Below are positions 1 to 8,772 of a stretch of DNA of 34,135 nt, piece by piece (the first letter of the stretch is position 1; each line of letters begins with the position of its first letter). The stretch spans positions 75,476 to 109,610 of the forward strand of contig JAGGYC010000113.1 in assembly GCA_021162745.1 (NCBI GenBank), in the 5' to 3' direction. The notes beneath the pieces were generated by a model. The model saw only the letters and a program-made list of their open reading frames with translations, searched no databases and was not told the origin of the DNA. The translations under genes and the position numbers were made by a program. The DNA comes from Desulfuromonas sp. Lineage in GTDB: Bacteria > Desulfobacterota > Desulfuromonadia > Desulfuromonadales > Desulfuromonadaceae.

Positions 1-528
1 TTTTCCGGTCATTGTACTTTTGATCAACTGGTGTTGTTTGCTGCGCGGCAGAATCATACATTCCACAATGCCATCATCCTGGCTGACTAATAGTCGGTCA
101 TGATGAGAGTGGGGAACTTGTTCACTCGTTTCAAAAAGGATGTCATGATTATAGAGATAGTCCTCAACATCATCAGGGTGGTCGGCGTATAAGCGCATGG
201 TTACGCGCGAATAAGGGGTGTCGACGACATCGCCGATCAGGTAAGGGGAGAACGGCTTAAAAAAATCGAGGGCATCAATGGCCAGGGCAATGAGCCGGTT
301 GCGGCGTTGGTTGAGGATCACGGCATCACAGCCGGCCATTAAGAACTTGAGCTGCTGATAGATTTCATTGGCACGCGGCAGGTAATGACCGTGGGCCAGG
401 GATAATTCAGCTCCGAAACGTTTTCCTGCCTTGCGCCTGGCTCTTGTGATGTCAAGGCCTTCGTCATAGATGAGTTTCGCTGTATTTTGAGCGATGAGTA
501 TCCGTATCTCGTCATGGCTTTTCGTCAT
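1..528 (-). CDS. Conserved hypothetical protein, C-terminus beyond window start (partial)
   Basis: An open frame of 176 codons starts at an ATG at 528 and runs off the left edge without a stop, so the C-terminus is missing. The N-terminal part (about residues 1-45) is charged and helical, with a basic stretch RARRKAGKRFG. It is followed by a region with paired hydrophobic strands (around FLMAGCDAVIL and LIGDVVDTPYSRVTMRLYADHPDDVEDYL). From memory it resembles an uncharacterised proteobacterial family sometimes described as nucleotidyltransferase-like, in which a GxV...S.V.LxLF strand follows a basic helical N-terminus. I cannot see a certain catalytic motif. No clear Shine-Dalgarno precedes the start. 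It lies downstream of nqrM on the same strand, but about 100 bp of noncoding DNA with repeated TATAGTC motifs separates them, so it probably has its own promoter. Function unknown. Confidence 0.65.
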   Translation of the reverse strand, partial: MTKSHDEIRILIAQNTAKLIYDEGLDITRARRKAGKRFGAELSLAHGHYLPRANEIYQQLKFLMAGCDAVILNQRRNRLIALAIDALDFFKPFSPYLIGDVVDTPYSRVTMRLYADHPDDVEDYLYNHDILFETSEQVPHSHHDRLLVSQDDGIVECMILPRSKQHQLIKSTMTGK

Positions 529-532
529 ACAA

Positions 533-577
533 TGACTATAGCACGATTATGGCATGACCATAGTCCGTCTATAGTCA
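533..577. promoter_or_regulatory. Repeated (C/T)ATAGTC motifs, operator-like
   Basis: The 104-bp gap upstream of the partial gene contains TGACTATAG at 533-541 and its exact inverted copy CTATAGTCA at 569-577. A further CATAGTC lies at 559-565, 11 bp (about one helical turn) from the last copy. This arrangement is typical of a repressor operator cluster. No regulator is identified and the promoter itself is not obvious. Confidence 0.4.
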
Positions 578-632
578 GGAGTGGGTGAGAGTGTATAGAG
601 GGCTTACAGGGAGAATCTGTCGCTATTCTTGG

Positions 633-902
633 CTATTTTTTGTCGAGATCATTCAGTTGGGTAAGCATCTGTTGATATTTCTCAGGGTCTTGCTCCGGGC
701 AGATCACTTCAACAGCAAAATCATTGTCACAAATGTCAGCAGGATCGTTATCATCACGACCGCAGCTGCATTTCAAATCAGAAAGTTTCCCTTCCTGACT
801 ACTGCATGATCCGGAAATTCCTTTGCGTCCAAACATGATACCGATGGAAAGGCCGATAAAGGCCAGAATGAAAATGATCAGGGCGGGAATAAAAATTTTC
901 AT
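633..902 (-). CDS. nqrM: NqrM, Na+-NQR maturation factor (DUF539 family)
   Basis: This 89-residue protein begins with one hydrophobic membrane helix (about residues 2-24), followed by FGRKGISGSC, the hallmark FGRKxIxGSC segment of NqrM. Further cysteines follow in KCSCGRDD, ADICDN and VICPE. In the family, conserved cysteines are thought to handle iron for insertion into the Nqr iron-sulfur site between NqrD and NqrE. The start at 902 is chosen because AGGAAACAGTT lies directly before it; a longer frame beginning at 968 would overlap apbE and has no such signal. It follows apbE by 13 bp and ends the nqr maturation genes. The acidic stretch between the cysteine groups is longer than I remember for Vibrio NqrM. 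No terminator is visible after it. Confidence 0.85.
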   Translation of the reverse strand: MKIFIPALIIFILAFIGLSIGIMFGRKGISGSCSSQEGKLSDLKCSCGRDDNDPADICDNDFAVEVICPEQDPEKYQQMLTQLNDLDKK

Positions 903-915
903 AACTGTTTCCTGG

Positions 916-1953
916 TTATCTTTGAAAAAAAGGGGCAAAGGCATGGCTTTGACGTTCAGCAAACCCATTTCCCTGTTTTATAATCATAAAGGCGGCGATT
1001 GTGTTGTCTTCGGCAAATTGCATGCCGCGTTCCGGGCCGAGAACCATTAACGCTGTTGCCAGGGCATCGGCTTCCATGCAGCTGTCGGCAATGACTGTCA
1101 CCGATGCCAGTTTATGCCCGATAGGGTAGCCGTTTCGTGGGTCAATGGTGTGGGAGAAACGTTTTCCCTCGTGTTCAAAGTAGTTGCGATAATCGCCGGA
1201 CGTTGCCATGGCAGCGGTGCCCAGGTGGAGCACCTTCTGTACCGCCCGTTCTGTCGTCACCGGACTCTCGACGCCGATAATCCAGGGTTGATTGACATTC
1301 TTATGGCCATGGGTACGAATTTCACCACCGATTTCAACCATATAGTTATCGATGTTGTTTTGTTCCAGAACAAGGGTGACGGCGTCAACGGCGTAGCCCT
1401 TGGCTATGGCGGACAGGTCAATATACACCTGTTCGGAATGCTTGAGGAGAGCCGGTGGCTGTTCTTGAAGTTCAAGTTTTTGATAGCCGATGTTGCTTTG
1501 CAGCTGTTGTATGGTTGCAGGGTCGGGAACCAGTGTCGCGTTGATGGTCGGGCCGAATCCCCACAGGTTAACGAGTTTACCAACGGTGATGTCAAAGGCT
1601 CCATCGCTGAGTTGACTGATTTTTTGACCCGCCTGAATAACGAAGTATGTTTCGCTGGAAATATTGACCCAATTGCCGGCAGACTGGCGGTTAAAACGTG
1701 ACAGGTCCGAGTCTGTCTTGTATGTCGACATTTTATGATCAATGTCATCAAGTCGGGCCGTAATTTGTGCGTTGAGTTGCTGACGATCAATCAAACTGTC
1801 CGGTGTCGGAACAATCTTCAGGTGATAGCTGGTTCCCATGGTGTTCCCACTGATTAGTATGGGGTGATTGTCTGTTGTGCTGAACTTGTTCAAATAGAAG
1901 ATTGAACCCGCTACAGCGATCAGTACGAACAGTACAGCTAGACGTCTTTTCAT
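916..1953 (-). CDS. apbE: ApbE, FAD:protein FMN transferase
   Basis: The 345-residue flavin transferase uses FAD to attach FMN covalently to threonine in target proteins; here the obvious targets are NqrB and NqrC. Visible family motifs, in order, are GNTMGTSYHLKI (about 36-47), DGAFDITVGKLVNLWGFGP, YIDLSAIAKGYAVD, MVEIGGEIRTHG, ATSGDYRNYF, HTIDPRNGYPIG and the Mg-binding-type DSCMEADALATALMVLG near the C-terminus. The N-terminus is a hydrophobic signal or anchor (residues 3-22) with no lipobox cysteine, so it acts outside the cytoplasm as expected. Length is usual for the family. A GGAGT lies some 11 nt upstream of the ATG, rather far. It sits between the ferritin-like gene and nqrM, and a hairpin separates it from the former. 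Confidence 0.93.
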   Translation of the reverse strand: MKRRLAVLFVLIAVAGSIFYLNKFSTTDNHPILISGNTMGTSYHLKIVPTPDSLIDRQQLNAQITARLDDIDHKMSTYKTDSDLSRFNRQSAGNWVNISSETYFVIQAGQKISQLSDGAFDITVGKLVNLWGFGPTINATLVPDPATIQQLQSNIGYQKLELQEQPPALLKHSEQVYIDLSAIAKGYAVDAVTLVLEQNNIDNYMVEIGGEIRTHGHKNVNQPWIIGVESPVTTERAVQKVLHLGTAAMATSGDYRNYFEHEGKRFSHTIDPRNGYPIGHKLASVTVIADSCMEADALATALMVLGPERGMQFAEDNTIAAFMIIKQGNGFAERQSHAFAPFFQR

Positions 1954-1971
1954 TGTTACTTTTTACTCCAT

Positions 1972-2002
1972 AAAAAAAGGCCACATCAGATGACGTGGCC
2001 TT
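1972..2002 (-). terminator. Rho-independent terminator after ferritin-like gene
   Basis: On the minus strand AAGGCCAC (2002-1995) and GTGGCCTT (1984-1977) form an 8-bp stem with a 10-nt loop, followed directly by a run of T. It lies 25 bp after the ferritin-like stop codon and only about 20 bp before the apbE start. Unless a promoter overlaps it, apbE-nqrM must depend on read-through. Confidence 0.85.
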
Positions 2003-2026
2003 CGAAGTGTTGTACAAAGGGATAGA

Positions 2027-2482
2027 TCACATGTCGTTGATCCCGAGTGCGATACGGGCCTTCACATGCTTCTCTTGCTCTTCCATCTGCAGTAGATTCT
2101 CGAAAATCTCACGAACTTCCGGGGTTGTTGCCGTATCGGCAACCCCTTTGTACGATGCGATCAAACAGTTGTCAATGGTCGTGCCGATTTTCATGATATC
2201 TTCGGTCGTCATGGCTGGAGAAATGAGGATGGCATCCAGTGGTGCAAAGGTACGTTGCTCCTTTGAATACTGGTACCAGGTGCTTAATGCTTTCGATGAA
2301 GCTCCCTCTTCAAACTCAGCTAGAGCTTTTTCAAGGTGTTTTTCATGACGGATTATGTAGTCGAGTAATAATTTAACACGGGCACCCTGAGCTTTGTCCG
2401 CCAGTTGCTGGTAAAATTCCCCTGCCTGACGATGAAAGTTGCGTGCGTAGTCCAAAATTTCTTTTGCTTGACCGTATGGCAT
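2027..2482 (-). CDS. Small ferritin-like four-helix protein
   Basis: This 151-residue, largely helical soluble protein has no signal peptide. Its layout suggests a ferritin/rubrerythrin-like bundle: helix A with E22 (AGEFYQQLADKA), helix B with HEKHLEKAL (H46, E47, H49), a long middle part with a break at ISPAMTTED, and a last helix with MEEQEKHVKARIA (E134, E135, E137, H139). Carboxylate/histidine groups in helices B and D fit a di-iron site, but the spacing is E-K-H in both helices rather than the textbook ExxH, so metal binding is an inference. GGGAGGG precedes the ATG. It lies between nqrF and apbE on the same strand, flanked by hairpins on both sides, which suggests a role near Nqr assembly or iron supply. 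A short rubrerythrin-like stress protein is the alternative. Confidence 0.7.
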   Translation of the reverse strand: MPYGQAKEILDYARNFHRQAGEFYQQLADKAQGARVKLLLDYIIRHEKHLEKALAEFEEGASSKALSTWYQYSKEQRTFAPLDAILISPAMTTEDIMKIGTTIDNCLIASYKGVADTATTPEVREIFENLLQMEEQEKHVKARIALGINDM

Positions 2483-2495
2483 AAGATTCCCTCCC

Positions 2496-2556
2496 TAAAT
2501 AAAATTGCCCCCTTATGCAGGCTGATTTTCTTTGCTTAAAGCCTAGCATAAGGGGG
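2496..2556 (-). terminator. Long hairpin between nqrF and ferritin-like gene
   Basis: CCCCCTTATGC (2508-2518) pairs exactly with GCATAAGGGGG (2546-2556), and the stem can extend inward through AGGCT/AGCCT with one bulge. On the minus strand it is followed by CAATTTTATTT, a moderately U-rich tail. It begins 16 bp after the nqrF stop and ends close to the next gene's ribosome site. It may be a partial terminator or an mRNA-stabilising 3' structure. Confidence 0.75.
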
Positions 2557-2571
2557 CGAGATCACAACTAT

Positions 2572-3798
2572 TTAGCCACCGAAGTCGTCAAACATGATGT
2601 TCTCACGTTCAACACCCTGCTCCATGAGCATGTCGGTGACCGCGTTAGCCATCATTGGGGGACCGCACATGTAGTATTCGCAGTCCTCAGGAGCTTCATG
2701 ATCCTTGATGTACTCATCGTACATAACGGTGTGGATAAAGCCAACCGGGCCGGTCCAGTTGTCTTCCGGCGTGGGGTCGGACAGCGCACAGTGCCAAGTG
2801 AAGTTAGGATACTTCTCTTGCAGTCCATTGAGTTCTTCGACGTAGAACATCTCTTTAGCACTACGTGCACCGTAAAAGTAAACCATCTTACGCTTGGTGT
2901 CCAAACGCAGCAGCTGGTCAAGGATGTGGGAACGCATCGGAGCCATACCGGCACCACCACCGATAAAGACCATTTCATTTTCGGTCTCACGGGCGAAGAA
3001 CTCACCGTAAGGACCGGAAATAGTGACCTTGTCGCCGGGCTTGAGGTTAAAGATGAATGAAGACATCTGTCCCGGAGGGGCATCAGGCGCATTTGGCGGT
3101 GGAGGACATACACGCACGTTGAGCATGATGATCCCTTTTTCAAGCGGGAAGCTCGCCATGGAGTAGGCACGCATGATCGGTTCTTTAACCACCGACTTGT
3201 TGTCCCAGATGTTGAACTTGTCCCAGTCCTCGCGGTACTCTTCTTCGATATCGAATTCAGAGTAGGACAGCTCGTGAGCAGGGGCCTCGATCTGAATGTA
3301 ACCACCAGCGCGGAAATCACAATCCTCGCCTTCGGGCAGTTCGACAACCAGCTCCTTGATAAAGGTTGCTTTACCGTCGTTGGATTTAACGGTGCATTCC
3401 CATTTCTTGATGTCAAAAATTTCTGCCGGGATACCCAGCTTCATGTCCTGTTTGACACCTACCTGACAACCTAAGCGCAGACCCTCGCGGGCCTGACCCT
3501 TGGTGATGAAGCCTGTTTCTGTGGGCAGAATGTCACCGCCGCCCTCATAGACGTGAATATGACATTGACCACAGGTGCCACCGCCGCCACAGGCTGAAGG
3601 GATGAAGATCCCCTGCTCAGCCAGAGCGCCGAGCAATTTGCCGCCCGGTTTGGTGGTGATGGTTTTGCTTGGGTCATCGTTGATGAAAAATTGGATGTCA
3701 CCGCTAGGCACCAGACTCTTGCGCGCCAACAAAATGATGGCGACCAGAGTGAGGATGACTCCGGTGAACATGACGGATCCAGCTATTACTAAGTCCAT
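2572..3798 (-). CDS. nqrF: NqrF, NADH-oxidising subunit of Na+-NQR
   Basis: The 408-residue subunit takes electrons from NADH through FAD and a [2Fe-2S] cluster and passes them into the membrane complex. One N-terminal membrane helix (about 4-26) is followed by a plant-ferredoxin-type domain with C70, C76, C79 and C111. Next come the FAD-binding RAYSMAS (210-216) and NADH-binding parts: GGGAG (281-285), [17 protein letters not shown] and YYMCGPPMM near the C-terminus, ending in DDFGG as is usual. Length is standard. It is the last of the six structural genes, 34 bp after nqrE, and is followed by a long hairpin. All key residues appear present, so I expect a functional NADH entry site. Confidence 0.97.
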   Translation of the reverse strand: MDLVIAGSVMFTGVILTLVAIILLARKSLVPSGDIQFFINDDPSKTITTKPGGKLLGALAEQGIFIPSACGGGGTCGQCHIHVYEGGGDILPTETGFITKGQAREGLRLGCQVGVKQDMKLGIPAEIFDIKKWECTVKSNDGKATFIKELVVELPEGEDCDFRAGGYIQIEAPAHELSYSEFDIEEEYREDWDKFNIWDNKSVVKEPIMRAYSMASFPLEKGIIMLNVRVCPPPPNAPDAPPGQMSSFIFNLKPGDKVTISGPYGEFFARETENEMVFIGGGAGMAPMRSHILDQLLRLDTKRKMVYFYGARSAKEMFYVEELNGLQEKYPNFTWHCALSDPTPEDNWTGPVGFIHTVMYDEYIKDHEAPEDCEYYMCGPPMMANAVTDMLMEQGVERENIMFDDFGG

Positions 3799-3832
3799 AG
3801 TATCAATCCTTATGATTCAAGTTACGGTGTCG

Positions 3833-4441
3833 TTAAAAACTCAGGCCGGAGAATGCCTTGAACGACATGGCCATCAAGCCAACGATGATGAAGGTGATGC
3901 CAACACCGCGTACCCCTTTAGGAACATCGCTGTAGGTCAGCTTCTCGCGAATACCGGCCAGCAGCATGATGGCGAGCGCAAAACCACAACCGACGCCAAC
4001 ACCGTAGACAGTACTTTCCACGACGTTGTAATCACGCTCGACCATAAAGAGAACGGCACCGAGAATGGCGCAGTTTACAGTGATCAGGGGGAGGAAAATA
4101 CCCAGCGCGTTATACAGTGCCGGCAGATACTTATCCAGTGCCATCTCCAGAATCTGTACGATAGCAGCGATAACGCCGATGTAGCAGATCAGGCCGAGAA
4201 AACTCAGATCCAGATCAGGGTAACCTGCCCAGGCCAGAGCCCCTTTCTTCAAGAGAAAAGTATAGAGCAGGTTGTTAACTGGAACTGTGATGAATTCAAC
4301 TGCGATAACTGCTGCACCAAGCATCATTGCGGTATCAACTTTTTTTGATACTGCAATGAAGGTACACATGCCCAAGAAGAAGGTCAGGGCGATGTTGTCG
4401 ATGAAGACCGAATTGAAAAATATTGTAAAATAATGAGCCAT
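3833..4441 (-). CDS. nqrE: NqrE, membrane subunit of Na+-NQR
   Basis: A 202-residue integral membrane protein with about six transmembrane helices, homologous to NqrD and RnfA/RnfE. It carries the two half-membrane cysteines of the family: C26 in [10 protein letters not shown] and one in TVNCAILG. In the Vibrio enzyme these, with the matching pair in NqrD, hold an intramembrane iron-sulfur centre. The gene is 11 bp downstream of nqrD and 34 bp upstream of nqrF. Length and both cysteine motifs are standard. Confidence 0.97.
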   Translation of the reverse strand: MAHYFTIFFNSVFIDNIALTFFLGMCTFIAVSKKVDTAMMLGAAVIAVEFITVPVNNLLYTFLLKKGALAWAGYPDLDLSFLGLICYIGVIAAIVQILEMALDKYLPALYNALGIFLPLITVNCAILGAVLFMVERDYNVVESTVYGVGVGCGFALAIMLLAGIREKLTYSDVPKGVRGVGITFIIVGLMAMSFKAFSGLSF

Positions 4442-4452
4442 GACGTCTATTC

Positions 4453-5067
4453 CTATTCTTGGAGTTCAGGCTTCCAGGTGCGCAGGCCCCAGATGATGAA
4501 GCCGATCAGGAAGAAGGCGCTGGGTGCCAGCAGCATCAGGCCGTTTGTAACATACCAACCGCCATCATTGACAGGGCTGAGAATGGTCAGGCCGAACAGT
4601 TTGCCCGAGCCGAACAGCTCGCGAACAAAGCCAACAGCCAGCAGAACCAGACCGTAACCGAGGCCATTACCAATACCGTCCATGAAACTTTCATAGACTG
4701 GGTTTTTCATGGCGTAGGCTTCAGCGCGACCCATGACGATACAGTTGGTGATGATCAAGCCAACATAGACCGACAGCGCCTTACTCATTTCGTAGGCAAA
4801 AGCCTTAAGCATCTGGTCGATGATGATAACCAGAGTAGCAATGATGGTCATCTGAACGATGATCCGGATGCTGTTAGGAATATGGTTGCGAATCGCACTG
4901 ATTGACGCATTGGAAAAACCGGTAACCAGGGTTACGGCAATGGTCATGGTCAATGCAGTCGACAGTTTATTGGTAACCGCCAAGGCAGAACAGATACCGA
5001 GGATCTGTAGTGCAATGGGGTTATTGTTAAATAACGGATCCAGCAGAGCGTCTTGTGCTTTTGACAT
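4453..5067 (-). CDS. nqrD: NqrD, membrane subunit of Na+-NQR
   Basis: This 204-residue six-helix membrane subunit is the partner of NqrE. Its conserved cysteines lie in GICSALAVT (first helix) and [15 protein letters not shown], the latter being a strong NqrD/RnfE signature. Other family segments are [21 protein letters not shown] and [14 protein letters not shown]. It ends with a short soluble tail after a final helix and WGLRTWKPE. The gene starts 2 bp after the nqrC stop and is followed by nqrE after 11 bp, so translation is probably coupled. Nothing appears truncated. Confidence 0.97.
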   Translation of the reverse strand: MSKAQDALLDPLFNNNPIALQILGICSALAVTNKLSTALTMTIAVTLVTGFSNASISAIRNHIPNSIRIIVQMTIIATLVIIIDQMLKAFAYEMSKALSVYVGLIITNCIVMGRAEAYAMKNPVYESFMDGIGNGLGYGLVLLAVGFVRELFGSGKLFGLTILSPVNDGGWYVTNGLMLLAPSAFFLIGFIIWGLRTWKPELQE

Positions 5068-5069
5068 GA

Positions 5070-5843
5070 TTAACCTCTCTTTGCTTTCTGGTTGGCAAGG
5101 AACTTACCAAATCCGTGTTGGCTAAACCAGTAGCGGACGATCCCCTGTACCTTGTTACCGGTTACCGTAGCACCCGCCAAACCGTCAATGGTGTTGATCG
5201 CATCGGCAGCATTTGGATCCATGCGACCGTTTTTAACGATCTTCAGCGCTAAAGCACCTGAGTTGTCAAATATCTGCTTGCCGGGCCATTGGGCCTTCCA
5301 GCGTGGGTTGTCAACTTCAGCGCCGAGACCAGGGGTTTCAGCGTGCTGATAGAAAGTGAAGCCTTTGATGGTGGTGCAATCATCGGCAACGGCAACATAG
5401 CCGTACATGGGGCCCCACATACCGGCACCACGGATAGGCAGAACGAGGTCGCCATTTGTGGCCTGGTAGACTGCAGCATATTTAGCGCGGGTACCAATGC
5501 CGGCGACGTCGAGATCAGCAGGGATCGCTTCGGACAGAGCTGGATCGCTAACGGCTTCTTTCTGATTGTAGGTTACTGAATCAACAGCCGTGGTGAATTC
5601 ACCACTGTCCAGATCAATCAGTTTCAGTTCCATGTTGGTGGTAAAGAGTTCGTCGATATTGCCGCCATCGTCTATCTGTTGCTGGAAGCCACCAGCTGCG
5701 AGAACCGTTTTACGGATTTCGAGCTGTTTGTTGTAGGCTTCCTTGTCAATGCGAACAAGTGCTGCCATACATACCAGCACCGAGCAGACAACGCACAGTA
5801 AGAATGCGACCAGGAATGTTTTTAAAATAGAATCATTAGACAT
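5070..5843 (-). CDS. nqrC: NqrC, covalent-FMN subunit of Na+-NQR
   Basis: The 257-residue subunit has one N-terminal membrane helix (about 8-30) and an outward-facing FMN domain. It contains family segments [15 protein letters not shown] and [14 protein letters not shown]. The flavinylation site is the C-terminal [10 protein letters not shown], with Thr226 as the expected FMN acceptor for ApbE. The usual motif reads D-x-L-S-G-A-T-x-T, so the Ser is replaced by Ala223 here; the acceptor Thr, Asp220 and GA are intact. The reading frame starts inside the end of nqrB (8-bp overlap), which suggests translational coupling. Confidence 0.96.
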   Translation of the reverse strand: MSNDSILKTFLVAFLLCVVCSVLVCMAALVRIDKEAYNKQLEIRKTVLAAGGFQQQIDDGGNIDELFTTNMELKLIDLDSGEFTTAVDSVTYNQKEAVSDPALSEAIPADLDVAGIGTRAKYAAVYQATNGDLVLPIRGAGMWGPMYGYVAVADDCTTIKGFTFYQHAETPGLGAEVDNPRWKAQWPGKQIFDNSGALALKIVKNGRMDPNAADAINTIDGLAGATVTGNKVQGIVRYWFSQHGFGKFLANQKAKRG

Positions 5844-6999
5844 GGCGCAACTTCCTTTTCTTGATGTGTGCGTTCACGACCAGGCGGTCAATCAGTGGCG
5901 CAGCAACATTACCGAACAGGATAATAATTCCGACGCTTTCAGGCATCATGGGATTAAATACACGAACGGTAACAACCAGCAGACCAATCAACAAACCGTA
6001 GATCCATTGACCTTTGACGGTCATGGCAGCGGAAGAGTGATCCGTGGCCAAAAAGACCATACCAAAAGCGAGGCCGCCGAGTACCAAGTGCCAGGCCGGG
6101 TTCATTGCTGCAGGGTTGAACATGCACAGCATTGAAGAAAGGCCGATTACACCGATCAGGATCGAGGCGATAATACGCCATGAGGCGATGCCGCTGATCA
6201 GGAGAACCGCTGCACCGAGCAGGCAAGCCAAGGCAGATGTCTCGCCCATGGTGCCGGGGATGGTGCCGAGGAACGCCGATTGCCAGGAGATTCCCTGTGC
6301 CGCCAGGCTGGGAACGCCATCGCTCAGCGCCACGGCCAGTGGTGTTGCGCCGGTGTAGCCGTCAACGGCTGTCCATACTGCATCGCCGCTGATGGAGCCG
6401 GGATAGGCCAAAGACATGAACACCCAGGCTACCAGAGCCGGGTTAAGGAAGTTCATGCCGATGCCGCCAAAGATTTCGCGACCGATAACAACGCCAAACG
6501 AGGTGGCGATAGCTACTTGCCACAGTGGAGCAGTCGGAGGCATGAGCAATGTGATCAGAACGGCTGTGATCAGGAATCCGGCATCAATGTTCTTTTTACG
6601 CATTGATGCAAAGACCGTGACCCAGATTCCCTGGACGATCAAAGCTGTCAGCAGTACCGGCAGAAACATTCCAGCACCGGTGAGCAGGTTTGCCATGATA
6701 GAGTTGCTGTTGCTGAGGCCGGGAAGGCTGTTGATTTGACCGGCAGCCAGCATCTGGTTCAGGGTCAGGTTCTCTTGGTAGCCGGTGTTCCACATGGCCA
6801 TCATGATACAAGGTAATAGCGCCAGCAGAATGATACTCATGACGCGCTTGTGGTTGATGCTGTCACGCACATGTGTTGAACCGGTGGTGACATCGGTGGG
6901 CGAGTACAGGGTTGTATCAATCGCCTCGTGAACGGCGGCGTATTTTTCCCACTTGCCACCCTTTTCAAAGTGAGGTTTCAATTCGTCGAGTAGTTTCAC
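5836..6999 (-). CDS. nqrB: NqrB, covalent-FMN membrane subunit of Na+-NQR
   Basis: The 387-residue polytopic subunit carries a second covalent FMN and forms part of the Na+ and quinone path. About ten hydrophobic helices follow a soluble N-terminus of roughly 50 residues. The FMN site is DGYTGATPLAVALSDG, with Thr219 as acceptor. Family segments GREIFGGIGMNFLNPALVAWVF and GGLAFGMVFLATD are clear. Just after the latter the sequence reads DHSSAAMT where I recall DPVSA in Vibrio-type proteins, a local difference of unknown meaning. Translation starts 5 bp after nqrA and overlaps nqrC by 8 bp. Length is slightly below the roughly 410 residues of gammaproteobacterial NqrB. Confidence 0.96.
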   Translation of the reverse strand: MKLLDELKPHFEKGGKWEKYAAVHEAIDTTLYSPTDVTTGSTHVRDSINHKRVMSIILLALLPCIMMAMWNTGYQENLTLNQMLAAGQINSLPGLSNSNSIMANLLTGAGMFLPVLLTALIVQGIWVTVFASMRKKNIDAGFLITAVLITLLMPPTAPLWQVAIATSFGVVIGREIFGGIGMNFLNPALVAWVFMSLAYPGSISGDAVWTAVDGYTGATPLAVALSDGVPSLAAQGISWQSAFLGTIPGTMGETSALACLLGAAVLLISGIASWRIIASILIGVIGLSSMLCMFNPAAMNPAWHLVLGGLAFGMVFLATDHSSAAMTVKGQWIYGLLIGLLVVTVRVFNPMMPESVGIIILFGNVAAPLIDRLVVNAHIKKRKLRHV

Positions 7000-7004
7000 G
7001 GCTA

Positions 7005-8342
7005 TTATCCCTCTTTCTCGATGGTGATGAGTGTGTCACGCAGCATGATGCCGTAATCGTTCTTGCCCGAGCAGACATAGGTGCACAGAGCCAGATCTTC
7101 TTCGTCCAATTCCATGCAGCCCAGTGCCTGAGCTTCGTCGGTGTCGCCTGCGGCAAGGCTGCGCAGCAGGAAGTTAGGCAGAACGTCCAATGGCATCACT
7201 TTTTCGAACGAGCCGATGACCAGGATGTTTCCTTGGCGGCCATTTTGGCTGGTGTTCATCGGGGCAGAGGGGCCACCGGTAAATGCCGACAGGAACACGC
7301 GCTTGATGGAATACTTGTCAGCTCCGGCAGTCATGGAAGCGAGGAATTCACGATCACGCTTTTCAGCCAGAACGGAAACCTGAAGGTGGAAGCGGCCCAG
7401 GAACGCCAAGGGGCCGGCAGCCGTGGTTCCATGTAGAACAGAGCCGGAAACCACGCGTTGGTTGCCCGCGTTCAATTCACCTTTGGTCAACTCATCAAGA
7501 GACGCGCCGATCCGGGTGCGAATCAGGCGTGGATTCTGGACGCCGGGACCGCCCAGAGCAACGATACGCTCGGTAGGCAGTTGGCCTGAGGTGAAGAATT
7601 TACCGTAAGCGATGACGTCCTGGTAGTTGATTGACCAGACGGTTTTGGTTTCGCAAACCGGATCCAAAAAGTGGATGTGTGTTCCGGCCAGACCCGCAGG
7701 GTGTGGTCCATCGAACTCTTCACAGCTGGTGCCGGCAACCTTGGGCATGACAACGTTCGGCTTTTGGCAGACAAAAACATTGCCGTCAGTCAAACGGGTG
7801 AGAACTTTGAGGCCGTTTGTAAAGGCCTGTTCTTCCTCTTTGATGATCAGCTCTGCTTTGGCAGCCAGGGGGTTGGTGTCCATCGCTGTTACAAAGATGG
7901 AACGGGGTGTGCTGTCGATGGCGGGTGCTTTGCTGTAGGGACGGGTGCGCAAGGCTGTCCACAGCCCGGAGTCAACCAAGTTGCCGACTACTTTGTCGCG
8001 ACCCAGGCCATCCAGTTCAGCTTCAGGGTAAGATGCGAACTTTTCAGCTGCATCGCCTTTGAGTTCAATGACAACCGATTGCAGAGCGCGACGTGCGCCA
8101 CGGTTGATTGCAACAACTTTACCGCAACCGGGAGCTGTGTACTTGACCCCTTCGATTTTTTTGTCGGTGAACAGTTCTTGACCCAGTTTAACCTGGTCTC
8201 CCACCTTTACACTCATGCTCGGCTTCATACCGACATAGTCTGGGCCGAGGACGGCAACGGTTTTGATTGCCGGTCCGTCAGAAATGCTCTGTTCGGGGCT
8301 GCCGGTGATCGGCAGGTCCAAGCCCTTATCAATTTTGATCAT
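7005..8342 (-). CDS. nqrA: NqrA, cytoplasmic subunit of Na+-NQR
   Basis: A 445-residue soluble subunit and first gene of the nqr operon. N-terminal family features include [17 protein letters not shown], the biotinyl-lipoyl-like segment [27 protein letters not shown], and later CHP-like parts [18 protein letters not shown] and [15 protein letters not shown]. The C-terminal half ends with the [24 protein letters not shown]-type segment conserved in NqrA. It docks on NqrB and has been linked to quinone binding. The ribosome site directly before its ATG is weak (AGAAAGTG), which makes the small ORF ending 13 bp upstream a candidate for translational coupling. Expression is probably driven from the palindrome-rich region around 8620-8685. 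Confidence 0.97.
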   Translation of the reverse strand: MIKIDKGLDLPITGSPEQSISDGPAIKTVAVLGPDYVGMKPSMSVKVGDQVKLGQELFTDKKIEGVKYTAPGCGKVVAINRGARRALQSVVIELKGDAAEKFASYPEAELDGLGRDKVVGNLVDSGLWTALRTRPYSKAPAIDSTPRSIFVTAMDTNPLAAKAELIIKEEEQAFTNGLKVLTRLTDGNVFVCQKPNVVMPKVAGTSCEEFDGPHPAGLAGTHIHFLDPVCETKTVWSINYQDVIAYGKFFTSGQLPTERIVALGGPGVQNPRLIRTRIGASLDELTKGELNAGNQRVVSGSVLHGTTAAGPLAFLGRFHLQVSVLAEKRDREFLASMTAGADKYSIKRVFLSAFTGGPSAPMNTSQNGRQGNILVIGSFEKVMPLDVLPNFLLRSLAAGDTDEAQALGCMELDEEDLALCTYVCSGKNDYGIMLRDTLITIEKEG

Positions 8343-8355
8343 TTCAATGCACTTT

Positions 8356-8496
8356 CTAAAAAGGGTTGTGAATCAATCCATGTTCAACTTTGCACACTCC
8401 GGTCTGAATTGTCAGACGCAGCGCAAAATGGACGCAGTTGATTTTTTCGTCTACTTTTTTTTCCGGACCTGCACGAACAGTTGTAAGCCATCGCAT
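8356..8496 (-). CDS. Candidate 46-residue small ORF upstream of nqrA
   Basis: An ATG at 8496 is preceded by a strong ribosome site GGGGAGG (complement of 8505-8512, about 9 nt spacing). It opens 46 codons ending in TAG at 8356-8358, only 13 bp before the nqrA start. The product begins [10 protein letters not shown], is basic at the start, has two cysteines and a short hydrophobic patch (VHFALRLTI), and shows no signal peptide or domain I recognise. nqrA has a much weaker ribosome site than this ORF, so it might act as a translational enhancer, a leader peptide or a small Nqr-associated protein. It may also be non-functional leader RNA. Homology is untested. Confidence 0.4.
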   Translation of the reverse strand: MRWLTTVRAGPEKKVDEKINCVHFALRLTIQTGVCKVEHGLIHNPF

Positions 8497-8623
8497 ATGT
8501 ACATACCTCCCCTTTCAAAATAAAACCCACAAAGCCTGTCTCCGAGAGATCTCAAAAACCAAGGCACAACATCATGATGTGAATAAACCTCTGTCTACTC
8601 ACGCAATTACTCTCCGTCGATTG

Positions 8624-8683
8624 TATACAGTATAATGTATATTGTAACAGTTACTATTACGATGTAATGCGCTTGTGTGTCAA
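8624..8683 (-). promoter_or_regulatory. nqr promoter region with two palindromic operators
   Basis: A consensus -35 TTGACA lies on the minus strand at 8683-8678, with TAATAG 18 bp downstream (8659-8654) as a possible -10. Two perfect 5-1-5 palindromes follow: GTAAC-A-GTTAC at 8644-8654, touching the -10, and TATAC-A-GTATA at 8624-8634, centred exactly 20 bp further. This spacing is two helical turns, a repressor-like geometry. Related sites recur ahead of nuoA. Confidence 0.55.
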
Positions 8684-8772
8684 TAGAAGGATGATGAAAA
8701 AGGGGTCGATCGACTTTTTTCAGACGGTTTTTTCACATACGGCCATTTCTGCCGTCAGAAGAAGGGGAGATG

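Noticed and set aside
7671-8441. 256-codon open frame antisense to nqrA
   Set aside because: Shadow of nqrA; its sequence shows no domain and it has no promoter context.
8735-8760. ACGGC/GCCGT hairpin as a terminator for the PilZ gene
   Set aside because: On the minus strand the stem is followed by A residues rather than T, so it lacks the terminator signature.
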